Positions 27,824 to 35,580 of a DNA stretch of 64,000 nt are shown here, one piece after another. This stretch comes from Marisediminitalea aggregata (GTDB taxonomy: Bacteria; Pseudomonadota; Gammaproteobacteria; Enterobacterales; Alteromonadaceae). The notes beneath the pieces were generated by a model. The model was not told the DNA's origin. It worked only from the letters and a program-made list of their open reading frames with translations, and ran no database searches. Location of the stretch: positions 434,001 to 498,000 of the forward strand of contig NZ_FQWD01000002.1 in the NCBI RefSeq assembly GCF_900129565.1, written 5' to 3'. The first letter of the stretch is position 1, and the number at the start of each line of letters is the position of its first letter. The translations under genes were made by a program, and so were the position numbers.

Positions 27824-28648
27824 GTGAATAATATTGCGGACATTCTACGTAAAACGGCCGTTAAGGCAGATGTATTTTTTAGCGGCCGACTTTGCGGTAT
27901 TCAGTCGTTTGAAGGCAACGACAAAGGGCATTTGCACCTGTTGCGTTCAGGCAGGCTTACCCTGCTCTTGCGCGAAAAACAAAAGATCGTTATCGACGAG
28001 CCCAGCGTGATTTTTATTCCCGGGCCGGTCGAACACCGCATTCTGGCCAACCAGTCTGAAGACGCGCAACTGGTTTGCGCTACCGTGAGCCTGGAATCAC
28101 ACAATCGTTCGCTGCTGCTCGATGCCCTGCCAGAACTGTTGTGTTTGCCTCTTAGCATTGAAAAACACATCGGCCAGACGGCCAGTTGGCTGTTTGAAGA
28201 AGCGTTCAGCGAGTCGGTTACCCGCTCGGTGATGATCGACAAACTCAGTGAAATGTTTTTACTGCAAGTGATGCGGTATGTGCTGGACAACAACCTTAGT
28301 CAGGGTGGCATGCTGGCGGCCTTGTCTCACCCGGCGATTGCCAAGGCTATGAGCGCGATGCACCGCAATCCAGCCCACAACTGGTCGGTTGAATCGCTGG
28401 CTGGCGAGGCTGCTATGTCACGTTCTAAATTTGCCGCGACGTTCCGCGAAGTGGTAGGCACCACACCCAACGAATACCTCACGGAAATTCGCATTAATCA
28501 GGCGCAGGAACTGCTGCTTAGCCAGAAGCCCGTTAATTTGGTAGCCAACGAAGTGGGTTATGAGCATGGCTCGGCGCTAGCTCGCATCTTCCGTAAAAAG
28601 CTGGGCCTGTCGCCCAAAGCCTGGCTCAAGTTGCGCGGCAACGCCTGA
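27824..28648 (+). CDS. AraC-family regulator, second of a tandem pair
   Basis: About 274 residues. I chose the GTG at 27824 (AAGGAAAT upstream) over an earlier in-frame start inside the previous gene. The cupin region (GHLHLLRSGRLTLLLREK, PSVIFIPGPVEHRI) and the DNA-binding region (VESLAGEAAMSRSKFAATFREVVG, GYEHGSALARIFRKKLGLSPKAW) closely mirror the upstream AraC. The two probably form one operon. Confidence 0.92.
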   Translation: MNNIADILRKTAVKADVFFSGRLCGIQSFEGNDKGHLHLLRSGRLTLLLREKQKIVIDEPSVIFIPGPVEHRILANQSEDAQLVCATVSLESHNRSLLLDALPELLCLPLSIEKHIGQTASWLFEEAFSESVTRSVMIDKLSEMFLLQVMRYVLDNNLSQGGMLAALSHPAIAKAMSAMHRNPAHNWSVESLAGEAAMSRSKFAATFREVVGTTPNEYLTEIRINQAQELLLSQKPVNLVANEVGYEHGSALARIFRKKLGLSPKAWLKLRGNA

Positions 28649-28777
28649 TGTAATTTGGTTTGAAACGCAGGACGCACGGTTTCAACGCCCCGCCCGAATC
28701 CCCTTACATTAGCAGAGTGACACAGCCATTGCCGGGTCATAAGCCAAATTGACAACTTCTACACAAGGAATGCTTTT

Positions 28778-29254
28778 ATGAAATCCATTGTATTGCAGAC
28801 AGGCCGCGTTCTGGGCGGCATGTCTGGTGTATTTAACACCGTGCAACCCCTGCTTACCCTGGCGGGACGTATCTATGTTTCCTGGGTATTTTTTGCCTCG
28901 GGATTAACCAAAATTGCGGATTGGGAAACCACCTTATTCCTGTTCGAATACGAGTATCACGTGCCGTTTTTACCCGTAGTACTGGCCGCTTATTTAGCCA
29001 CGCTGGCTGAGCTGATTGTACCGGTTCTGCTGACCTCAGGTTTAGCCAGCCGCTTAAGCGCTATTGTGCTGAGCATTGTAAACGTTGTGGCTGTCATCAG
29101 CCTGGAAGAGATTGCGCCCGCCGCTTTGTATGGCCATGTAATCTGGGGACTTATTCTTGCCCACGTTGTGTTTTGGGGTGCAGGGCAACTGTCGGCCGAC
29201 CACGTTATTAAATGGTTGTATAACAAACGGTTGCCACAGGCAGCCACGGCGTAG
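28778..29254 (+). CDS. DoxX-family membrane protein
   Basis: A 158-residue protein with four membrane spans and the DoxX pattern RIYVSWVFFASGLTKIADWETT followed by a PFLPVVLAAYLATLAELIVPVLL segment. DoxX proteins are inner-membrane partners in thiol or quinone-linked redox processes. An AAGGAATG site precedes the ATG. It starts a pair with the unknown gene 10 bases downstream. Confidence 0.9.
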   Translation: MKSIVLQTGRVLGGMSGVFNTVQPLLTLAGRIYVSWVFFASGLTKIADWETTLFLFEYEYHVPFLPVVLAAYLATLAELIVPVLLTSGLASRLSAIVLSIVNVVAVISLEEIAPAALYGHVIWGLILAHVVFWGAGQLSADHVIKWLYNKRLPQAATA

Positions 29255-29264
29255 GGGAACGGTA

Positions 29265-30278
29265 ATGAGCAATCTGGCAGTCAGTGCCGAGCGCCCGCTA
29301 CCCAATGCACCGCGTGTTCAGTTGAGCAGCGGTGCGTCCTGCGTGCCCCAGCATTACTTACAATACGTACAAACTCAGCGCAGCATTGAGCAAGTTGCGC
29401 TCGAATGTGCGTTTAACGACAACACCATAATCTTTGCCGGCCAGGACAGCCATGGTTTATACGTCCAGATTGGTTTAGTCGGGTTCGATACGTACCTGCC
29501 GGTTGCATCCCAGTCCAAACGTAAAATTGTCTATGGTCGAAAATGGCGCATTGACTACAACGTACCGACTTCCGAACTGGTACAAACCATCTTCTTAGCC
29601 ATAAAAAAAGCCCGAGAACACGAAGTGCGTGAGCTACTTAAGATTCGCTTCGACAATCACGCCAGCGCGCCCTTCAGTACCCATCAGGATGCCCGGTTGA
29701 TTGCTGAACAGGCAGACCGGTTATTCGACGTGCAAACCCCACTGTCACTGATGCAATTCCGGCGTCAGGCGACCACGCTGATGAAACGTTCCCGGTACGA
29801 TACCTCGCCCATCCAGATCCTGAACATCGAACAGCGTTTTAATCAGCAAGTTCTGGTCGATATTCATATGCCGGGCGGTGACACCCCAATGCTTAACGAC
29901 ACTGCTGATTCCTCTCTGACCTTGCTGTTGCCTGCGCCCTCGGTGAACGCCCTGCTGTTCGCGCTGATGGACGCACTGATTGCTAAAAGCGATCGTCTGG
30001 TTAGCGAGGCCTTTACTTACCAGGGCGTTGCACGTTTCAGTCACGCCATATCGGTTGAAGAACTGGCTGGTTTGTCGGTGCATACCCGCCTGGCAGACAA
30101 ACAGGCCCCACGCAGCTTTCGGCATCAATTGAAGCAATATAATCATGTTACCGACGCGTCACGGGTGCCCAATGTCGTCACGCCTGAACTGGCCGAGTCA
30201 ATTCGCTCCCGACTTGCCGACTTCGGCGAGCTGGCGGGTCATTACCCGACGTTTACCGTGCCCCCTTCATTAACCTAA
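29265..30278 (+). CDS. Hypothetical 337-residue soluble protein
   Basis: Start ATG at 29265 after GGGGAAC; an upstream extension overlaps doxX and is unlikely. No signal peptide or membrane span. The N-terminal half has a beta-rich segment (NTIIFAGQDSHGLYVQIGLVG, then KRKIVYGRKWRIDYNVPTSEL) and the C-terminal half has long helices. No motif I can name. It is co-transcribed with DoxX and ends at a strong terminator. The family appears to accompany DoxX here but function is unknown. Confidence 0.75.
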   Translation: MSNLAVSAERPLPNAPRVQLSSGASCVPQHYLQYVQTQRSIEQVALECAFNDNTIIFAGQDSHGLYVQIGLVGFDTYLPVASQSKRKIVYGRKWRIDYNVPTSELVQTIFLAIKKAREHEVRELLKIRFDNHASAPFSTHQDARLIAEQADRLFDVQTPLSLMQFRRQATTLMKRSRYDTSPIQILNIEQRFNQQVLVDIHMPGGDTPMLNDTADSSLTLLLPAPSVNALLFALMDALIAKSDRLVSEAFTYQGVARFSHAISVEELAGLSVHTRLADKQAPRSFRHQLKQYNHVTDASRVPNVVTPELAESIRSRLADFGELAGHYPTFTVPPSLT

Positions 30279-30310
30279 TCTTTTGGCTGGCTGCCCACAC
30301 AACACAATAC

Positions 30311-30348
30311 AAAAAGCCCCGGTATTTATTGATACCGGGGCTTTTTTT
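30311..30348. terminator. Bidirectional intrinsic terminator
   Basis: A perfect 15-bp stem (AAAAAGCCCCGGTAT with ATACCGGGGCTTTTT) around a 6-base loop, with A-tract on one side and T-tract on the other. It lies between the convergent unknown and nrtS-like genes and can end transcription both ways. Confidence 0.92.
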
Positions 30349-30380
30349 ATCCAGTCAGTTGCGTCTCTGGTATTTGGTCT

Positions 30381-30632
30381 CTAGTCTCTTACTTTCAGAC
30401 TGCCATATAAGTACACACAAAACGGCACACAATAGATCAGCACGGCTTTGGTTACGTTTATCGCCATTGTGCCTTCGAACGCTTCAAACTGATTGATCAA
30501 CATTAACACCGTGCCTACTACCGACGCGGTTTTAGCCGCTTCCACCAATAAAGCCGGCGAAAATTTTCTGGCCTGCTTGTTACAGGATGGCGGCAGTTGC
30601 ATTTCTTCTGCTATGGGTCTGTTTTCTGTCAT
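30381..30632 (-). CDS. NrtS-like nitrate/nitrite transporter small protein
   Basis: An 83-residue protein with two membrane spans: AAKTASVVGTVLMLINQFEAF and NVTKAVLIYCVPFCVYLYGSL. The order and the central INQ and VPF residues fit the small NrtS family described in nitrate/nitrite transport. Its ATG follows GGAGACAGGGCC. It is downstream of, and probably co-transcribed with, the thioredoxin-like gene 15 bases away. Family call is by pattern, not by search. Confidence 0.65.
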   Translation of the reverse strand: MTENRPIAEEMQLPPSCNKQARKFSPALLVEAAKTASVVGTVLMLINQFEAFEGTMAINVTKAVLIYCVPFCVYLYGSLKVRD

Positions 30633-30647
30633 GGCCCTGTCTCCGAA

Positions 30648-31175
30648 TTAGAAGCTGTTGCGCGACAGAACAGCTTCGATTCCCGCCGGGTAACGGTGAC
30701 TGCGATACAGTATTTCACCGTGCTGTGATAACACCACGAACACCGGCGTACCATTCACCAAAAACTCGCTGGTCAGCTCGGCACTTTCGTCAAACATCAC
30801 CGGAAAATCCATCGCATAGTCATGCAGGTACGCGTGCATCTTTTCCTGGGTATCGTTAATAGCCACGTTAACACCGAGCACATCTATGCTGTCACCGTAA
30901 TCATTGTGCAGGGCAGTGACTGCCGGGGTCGCCTTTTTACAATAGGGACACCAGGTAGCCCAGAAGTAAAGCAACACCGGCTTTTGCTCCCAGCGTTGCT
31001 GAAGTGAAAAGGTCTCGCCATTAACCGAGTTGAAGGTTAAGTTTGGCGTTAAATCCGGGGCTAGCGCCTCGCTGGCGATATTGGCTTGTTGTGCATGGCT
31101 GCTGAAGGATGCCCATGCAGCAAGTGAAAGAGTGGCCGCCACAACCAGGCGGCGCAGGGTAAATTTCGTCATCAT
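30648..31175 (-). CDS. Periplasmic thioredoxin-fold protein (TlpA/DsbE-like)
   Basis: A 175-residue exported protein (signal to about residue 29, SSHAQQ). The catalytic motif WCPYC has C76 and C79 in FWATWCPYCKKATP, and the cis-Pro loop is in VNGTPVFVV. Such proteins reduce or oxidise disulfides in the periplasm, for example during cytochrome or cupredoxin maturation. Two adjacent ATGs are possible starts. The metallophore cluster nearby makes a metal-related role plausible but unproven. Confidence 0.88.
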   Translation of the reverse strand: MMTKFTLRRLVVAATLSLAAWASFSSHAQQANIASEALAPDLTPNLTFNSVNGETFSLQQRWEQKPVLLYFWATWCPYCKKATPAVTALHNDYGDSIDVLGVNVAINDTQEKMHAYLHDYAMDFPVMFDESAELTSEFLVNGTPVFVVLSQHGEILYRSHRYPAGIEAVLSRNSF

Positions 31176-31274
31176 TAATGTCCGGGTTGGGTTGATAGTA
31201 CATTGATCCTATCGCGAGGCGTTGTTGAAAAAGCAACCAAAGCGCCTTGAATACAACCCTATCTTCCAGCCGGA

Positions 31275-31823
31275 CTACAAACGCTTGGAAAAGGACAGGC
31301 TAATATAGTCGTAGCCCGGATTCGGACTTTTAAGCCCGCCATTGGAGTAATGGAAATACCGTAGCGTAACTGCGTACTGTCGCGACTGACCAAAGCGATA
31401 CCCCAGCCCCAGGCGATCCTCGAACTGAAAGTGGGTACTGATGTCCTTCCCCGCAAAGCGAGTGTCATCCAGCAACGATACCCCAATACCAAATTCACCA
31501 TACACTTCACCGTGCTGATTTTCGTGAAAGGTGTGGCGAAATACCGGCGAGAACGCCAAGACAAAATTGCTGTCGTAACGACTTGGATTACCGTATTCCC
31601 AAACATTGATGCTGGCCTCAAAGCTCAGGTCCAGCTGAGGGAAGTACGCGTGCAGATAGTCACTGTCGCGACGGTAAGCCAGTTTGACTCCCTGAACGTC
31701 GCCTTCGCCTTGCAGGTAGTCAACAGACAGTTCATCTGCCAAACCAGACTGAGGCGCAGACAGGGCCAGTAAACCGGCCGTAAATACGGCACCTAACGAT
31801 TGTTTAATTGTGCTAAATTTCAT
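31275..31823 (-). CDS. PagL-like lipid A 3-O-deacylase (acyloxyacyl hydrolase family)
   Basis: About 182 residues from the ATG at 31823. A signal peptide precedes an 8-strand beta-barrel. The catalytic H-x-S is in FHYSNGGLKSPNPGYDY (H158, S160). In PagL the third catalytic residue is Glu at the position occupied here by Asp (D172). The C-terminus ends with SLSFSKRL, a barrel-closing strand. PagL removes the 3-O acyl chain of lipid A in the outer membrane. Whether the Asp variant is active is not known. Confidence 0.85.
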   Translation of the reverse strand: MKFSTIKQSLGAVFTAGLLALSAPQSGLADELSVDYLQGEGDVQGVKLAYRRDSDYLHAYFPQLDLSFEASINVWEYGNPSRYDSNFVLAFSPVFRHTFHENQHGEVYGEFGIGVSLLDDTRFAGKDISTHFQFEDRLGLGYRFGQSRQYAVTLRYFHYSNGGLKSPNPGYDYISLSFSKRL

Positions 31824-32037
31824 TATAACGTTCACCAAATGTAGTTAAGATGACGCCATTTTCGGTGAAATGAGATAAACAAAATTAGCCGTTCGTCTGT
31901 AAAACTGAACCCGCTTTACTCACAAACAAAGAGATGCGAAAGACATAAAAAAAGCGGCGCATTGACCTGAATGTATCCGGGCAGGAGTGTAGTGCCGGAG
32001 TCCGCTCAGGGTGCGCCGCAAGCAGGAGGGAGGGTTT

Positions 32038-32844
32038 TCACCTCGGGGACAAAATGGTCTCTATCCATTGACGCTCAATGGCCTGCGACAGCCATTGGGC
32101 AAAATCGATACCGGGATAGGTATCCAGCAGAGCCGCCAGATGCATGCCATGCTGCACACCTTGTAGCCAGGCATATTGCTGCTGGTCTACCACATCCGCT
32201 TTGGGCTTGTTGTGCTGCTGATACACCACAGCAAAGTGGGTGTTTTCACGATTTTGCATAATGATCTCCAGTCCTTCAGACAAGTCATGCTGGCCATGCG
32301 AGTCGCGGTGAAGCTGCCACATGGGCTGCACGGGAAACGGGCTTTCCAGCACTGTCAAAGAGGGTTGCAGCTTAATAGTCAGGTGCTCAGGGTCGACCTC
32401 TGTCAGCAGTTGCAAACTGGCGCGGTCAAACGCGTTAACCGTGCTGCGTCCAACTACCTGTACGGCCCATTCCAGTCTGGCTATGTCAGCCAGGTACGGG
32501 TGCTCGCCCGCCAACTCGCTGCTTTCTACAACCTGACCAAGCTGGCTTCCCCAGTCGGCCCAGTCACCGGTTGCAGGCTTTTCCCAGGCGAGCAGTCGCT
32601 GGGCCAGTATAAACATCGCTTGCTCCCCTACCATTTGCTGCAGCACCGGGTAGGAAATCGAAAGACTGCGCGCTGCGGTCATTTGTAAATTCTGCTGGTA
32701 AATCTTCAGGGCGCGCTCAGGCACGCCGCTTAGCGAGGATTGTGTAAAAATGTCAGTGATCAGGGCAGACTGATGATGGTTAGTTCGTCGGTGTCCTGCC
32801 AAGTCTGTGCTAAGGCGCGGCTTGTTATCAGTAACTACATTCAT
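32038..32844 (-). CDS. BufC/HvfC-like protein (DUF2063, putative DNA-binding domain annotation)
   Basis: A 268-residue protein with the DUF2063 N-terminal domain: ALKIYQQNLQMTAARSLSISYPVLQQMVG and FILAQRLLAWEKPATGDWADWG. In bufferin and HvfA systems this protein is the partner of the DUF692 enzyme and presents the precursor peptide. Its ATG overlaps the DUF692 stop (ATGA). The public 'DNA-binding' label for the family is likely misleading. It ends the cluster. Confidence 0.88.
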   Translation of the reverse strand: MNVVTDNKPRLSTDLAGHRRTNHHQSALITDIFTQSSLSGVPERALKIYQQNLQMTAARSLSISYPVLQQMVGEQAMFILAQRLLAWEKPATGDWADWGSQLGQVVESSELAGEHPYLADIARLEWAVQVVGRSTVNAFDRASLQLLTEVDPEHLTIKLQPSLTVLESPFPVQPMWQLHRDSHGQHDLSEGLEIIMQNRENTHFAVVYQQHNKPKADVVDQQQYAWLQGVQHGMHLAALLDTYPGIDFAQWLSQAIERQWIETILSPR

Positions 32845-33737
32845 GACATTTCCTCAATCAGGGTTTGCGCTAAAATAAAACGTGCCGTGCCGGCTTCTTC
32901 CTGCAAGCGGCTCCAGGTGGGCAGTTGGTTATCCCACTCAATTAACGTAGTCGCGCCGGGAAACAGGTGAATGGCCTGTTGAAACAATGCCCAGCACGCA
33001 TGGGATACCGGCTGAGCGTGATCGTCGATAACCAGTTCGCCAGGTGCTACCGCACTGCTGCCGGCAAGATGAATTTCCCGGACTGCTTTGGCAGGCAGTG
33101 TTTTTAACCAGTTAAGCGCGTACTGCGCTGTGTTGCCCGGATAAAAGTTCTGCCCGTTTACCAGCACATTGTTCAAATCCACCAGCAAGCCACAGCCGGT
33201 CAAAGTCGCAGCCTGTGCCAGGAATTCCGCTTCCTGTATAGGGTCACTGCGGTGGTTCACATAGCTCACAATGTTTTCAATAAGCAACTGCCGTCCCAAT
33301 GCTTGCTGAACCCGGTCAATGTTGTTCACCAGGATGTCCAGCGAAGCCTGGTCGTAAGTCAGGGGCAACAGGTCACCGGCATGCAGAGGCTGATTGGCTG
33401 TGTGCCCCCAGGTAAAGCAGGCGTGATCTGACACCAGAATGGGATCCACCCGGTTTACCAATGCACAAAATCGTTTTAAATAGCCAGTATCAATGCCATT
33501 TGCCGAACCGAGTCCCATCGCCGTGCCGTGAATGCTAAGCGGATACTGTTCGGCCAGTGCGTCCAAAAACGCGGGGATCACGCCGCCTTCGGCGAAAAAG
33601 TTTTCGGCGTGTATCTCTAAAAAATCCACGGAGTGAGATGTCTGCGCCAACGCCTCGGCATAATGCTCGTGACGCAGGCCCACACCTACCCTGGTGTTTT
33701 CTACACGCTCATAGTGTTGCGAAATCGCAGACATCAT
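32841..33737 (-). CDS. BufB/HvfB-like MNIO enzyme (DUF692)
   Basis: A 298-residue TIM-barrel protein of the multinuclear non-haem iron oxidase (MNIO) family. Family motifs: VGVGLRHEH, DFLEIHAENFF, PLSIHGTAMGLGS, SDHACFTW, IENIVSYV, LLVDLNNV, REIHLAGS and IEWD near the end, which supply the His/Asp/Glu iron ligands. MNIOs oxidise cysteines in small precursor peptides, in bufferins to thiooxazoles that bind copper. The likely substrate is encoded just upstream. AGGAG precedes the ATG. Confidence 0.93.
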   Translation of the reverse strand: MMSAISQHYERVENTRVGVGLRHEHYAEALAQTSHSVDFLEIHAENFFAEGGVIPAFLDALAEQYPLSIHGTAMGLGSANGIDTGYLKRFCALVNRVDPILVSDHACFTWGHTANQPLHAGDLLPLTYDQASLDILVNNIDRVQQALGRQLLIENIVSYVNHRSDPIQEAEFLAQAATLTGCGLLVDLNNVLVNGQNFYPGNTAQYALNWLKTLPAKAVREIHLAGSSAVAPGELVIDDHAQPVSHACWALFQQAIHLFPGATTLIEWDNQLPTWSRLQEEAGTARFILAQTLIEEMS

Positions 33738-33772
33738 ATTCTCCTTTTGCTCATTTAACGAAACGCCCTGGC

Positions 33773-34057
33773 TTAGCCTTGTTTCGCAGCGTCGTAACGC
33801 TTTTTAGCTTCTGCTTTCAGCATGCCGCCCAGCGATTCACAGGTGCCTTTTGCCACCAGTTTCCACTCACCCGGGTCGTTATCTACGGTGGATTGCCCTG
33901 CGCAGGAATGGGTGCCCGCCAGGTTACCGCAGTCGTTTTGACCAGCGGCTGAAATGCCGTAGCACTTTTCTTTGCCTGCGGCCTGCGCCGGTGCAGACAC
34001 GGCGGTTGCTAATGCCATTGCCAGTGCAGCGGCAGCAATTTTTTGTTTCTGATTCAT
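33773..34057 (-). CDS. Bufferin-type (BufA1/DUF2282) metallophore precursor
   Basis: A 94-residue exported peptide: signal peptide to ~residue 27 (VSAPAQAAG), then a mature part with four cysteines, C32 (EKCYGI), C43 (NDCGN), C52 (HSCAG) and C73 (KGTCES). This is the DUF2282/BufA1 pattern. Bufferins are exported RiPPs whose central cysteines are modified by BufB/BufC and which sequester copper in the periplasm. It is followed by DUF692 and DUF2063 genes in the expected order. Metal specificity and modification are known for the family, not tested here. Confidence 0.92.
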   Translation of the reverse strand: MNQKQKIAAAALAMALATAVSAPAQAAGKEKCYGISAAGQNDCGNLAGTHSCAGQSTVDNDPGEWKLVAKGTCESLGGMLKAEAKKRYDAAKQG

Positions 34058-34076
34058 GGTGATTTCCTATACGTCT

Positions 34077-34394
34077 TTAATTCAGGTGATAAGACACCCA
34101 CTTGTTGAGTTCGCCGTAGTTCGACAAACCAACGTGTGTGTCCAGTCGTTTGGTGCGATCCATCAGGATCAGCGTCGGCACAGCCCGTACCCCCAGCATT
34201 TGGGCTAACCCATGCTCTTCATCTGCATCCACTTTAATGATCCGCAGTGAATCTTTATGCGCTTGCTCCAGCAAGTTAATAATGGGCGCAAGCTGCTTGC
34301 AGGGGCCGCACCAGGAGGCGGTGAACCACAACATCACCACCTGCTCCGGGTATTCATGGCCATTCGACAAAATGCCTTTCAGCTCGGTTTCCAT
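34077..34394 (-). CDS. Cytoplasmic-type thioredoxin
   Basis: A 105-residue thioredoxin with WFTASWCGPCKQLAPI (C29, C32) and the cis-Pro loop VRAVPTLILMD. No signal peptide is visible, so it is cytoplasmic. It lies between the YHS gene and the bufferin precursor on the same strand, 6-20 bases from each, suggesting it keeps precursor cysteines reduced or serves the MNIO step. That link is inference from context. Confidence 0.87.
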   Translation of the reverse strand: METELKGILSNGHEYPEQVVMLWFTASWCGPCKQLAPIINLLEQAHKDSLRIIKVDADEEHGLAQMLGVRAVPTLILMDRTKRLDTHVGLSNYGELNKWVSYHLN

Positions 34395-34400
34395 ATCGGA

Positions 34401-34877
34401 TTAGTCCTCAGCGTTGGTCGCTTCAACAGACAGGCTTTCAATGCCATCCCATACGCGGTAAGCGGTTTTCAGGTTACCCGGCACGTCTTCCATCCATTTT
34501 TTCTGAACGGCTTTGTTCAGGTTCAGATACAGTTTGTCGTCTTTGATGTAGAACGCATCCGGATCCACATCCAGCTTTTTGTTCAGCGCTACACCCATTG
34601 CACAGTAACCACCAAATTGTGGGGCATAGTGCTCGGCATCGGCTTTAAACAGGTCGCGGTTTTTCGCGCTTGAGAAGCGGTAAATAGCGCCGTCATAGGT
34701 GGCGGTGTATTTTGCTGAACCTTCCACAGCTTTGTGTTTTACAAAGTAAGCAACCGGGTCATAGCCGTGAATGGCTACATCGTTTTCGCCCAGGTTGACT
34801 GCCGAAGCAAACGACAGGCTGCTGAATAACAGTGAGCCAGCAAGGCCGGCCAGTTTTAACGCGTTTAGTACTTTCAT
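34401..34877 (-). CDS. Exported YHS-domain protein
   Basis: About 158 residues from the ATG at 34877 (GAGGAAAG upstream); the longer frame to 35054 is non-coding. After a signal peptide (LAGLAGSLLFSSLSFASA) the YHS region reads IHGYDPVAYF, and the AEHYAPQFGGYCAMG part retains a metal-binding type Cys. YHS domains bind metals such as copper. As first gene of the buf-like cluster it is probably a periplasmic metal-binding partner of the bufferin. Confidence 0.88.
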   Translation of the reverse strand: MKVLNALKLAGLAGSLLFSSLSFASAVNLGENDVAIHGYDPVAYFVKHKAVEGSAKYTATYDGAIYRFSSAKNRDLFKADAEHYAPQFGGYCAMGVALNKKLDVDPDAFYIKDDKLYLNLNKAVQKKWMEDVPGNLKTAYRVWDGIESLSVEATNAED

Positions 34878-35011
34878 TGCTCTTTCCTCATTTTGACGCC
34901 GAATATCGGCTGGGTAGTGGTGGGAGAGGCTGTTTGCCTTCCCTGTGATATAAGGTAAGAAATTGAACGCATCGAAAGGCAACTGAAACACTTCAAAAAC
35001 AACCGTAACGT

Positions 35012-35035
35012 CCAAACCGTATTTTGAACGTTTGG
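35012..35035. promoter_or_regulatory. Inverted repeat in the divergent YHS/DUF1772 promoter
   Basis: CCAAAC...GTTTGG arms 12 bases apart lie between the divergent YHS and DUF1772 starts. The AraC regulator of the right-hand unit could bind here, but no binding evidence exists. Confidence 0.3.
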
Positions 35036-35116
35036 TCAAAGGATATGAACGCATTGTGACGCGCGCACAAACACAGGCATGGACAATACAAATAGCAACA
35101 ACCAGGAGGCGAACCC

Positions 35117-35557
35117 ATGCTTGTATTCACTGTGCTAACCACACTCGGCAAACTGAGTATGCTCATAATGACGGGGATTTACTTTATCTTTTCTTGCACC
35201 GTTATGGCTGCTTTGAGGCAATCGGAACAAGGCGCAGAAACCATGGTGCGGATCAACAAGGAAATCCTGAACCCGCTTTTTTACCTGTGTTTTTTTGGCT
35301 CTGCCCTCACCGCGCTGGTATTGGTGGTTACACGCTCAAACGATTATCTTGCCGGGCTAATCTTCTTCGCTGGCACCTTTCTTGTCACACTAATAAAGAA
35401 TGTTCCGCTCAATAATGCTTTGTTAGCGGCAAGCGGTGAAATTGGATTTCAACACACCTGGCAGGCATACCTGCGCAACTGGGTATTTTGGAATCATGTG
35501 CGCACAGTGTCGGCAACCGTAAGCGGTGCATTGCTACTCTGGTCAGCGGCACTCTGA
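35117..35557 (+). CDS. DUF1772 (anthrone oxygenase-like) membrane protein
   Basis: A 146-residue protein with four membrane spans. The N-terminal span carries IYFIFSCTVMAAL and an early RINKEILNPLFYLCFFGSALTALVL follows; the C-terminal part has NVPLNNALLA and a WNHVRTVSATVSGALLLW ending, typical of DUF1772. Relatives include fungal anthrone oxygenase-like proteins, but bacterial roles are unknown. GGAGGCGAACCC precedes the ATG. It is in an operon with the AraC gene. Confidence 0.87.
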   Translation: MLVFTVLTTLGKLSMLIMTGIYFIFSCTVMAALRQSEQGAETMVRINKEILNPLFYLCFFGSALTALVLVVTRSNDYLAGLIFFAGTFLVTLIKNVPLNNALLAASGEIGFQHTWQAYLRNWVFWNHVRTVSATVSGALLLWSAAL

Positions 35558-35580
35558 TCAGCCAAACGGGAGAAATTGTC

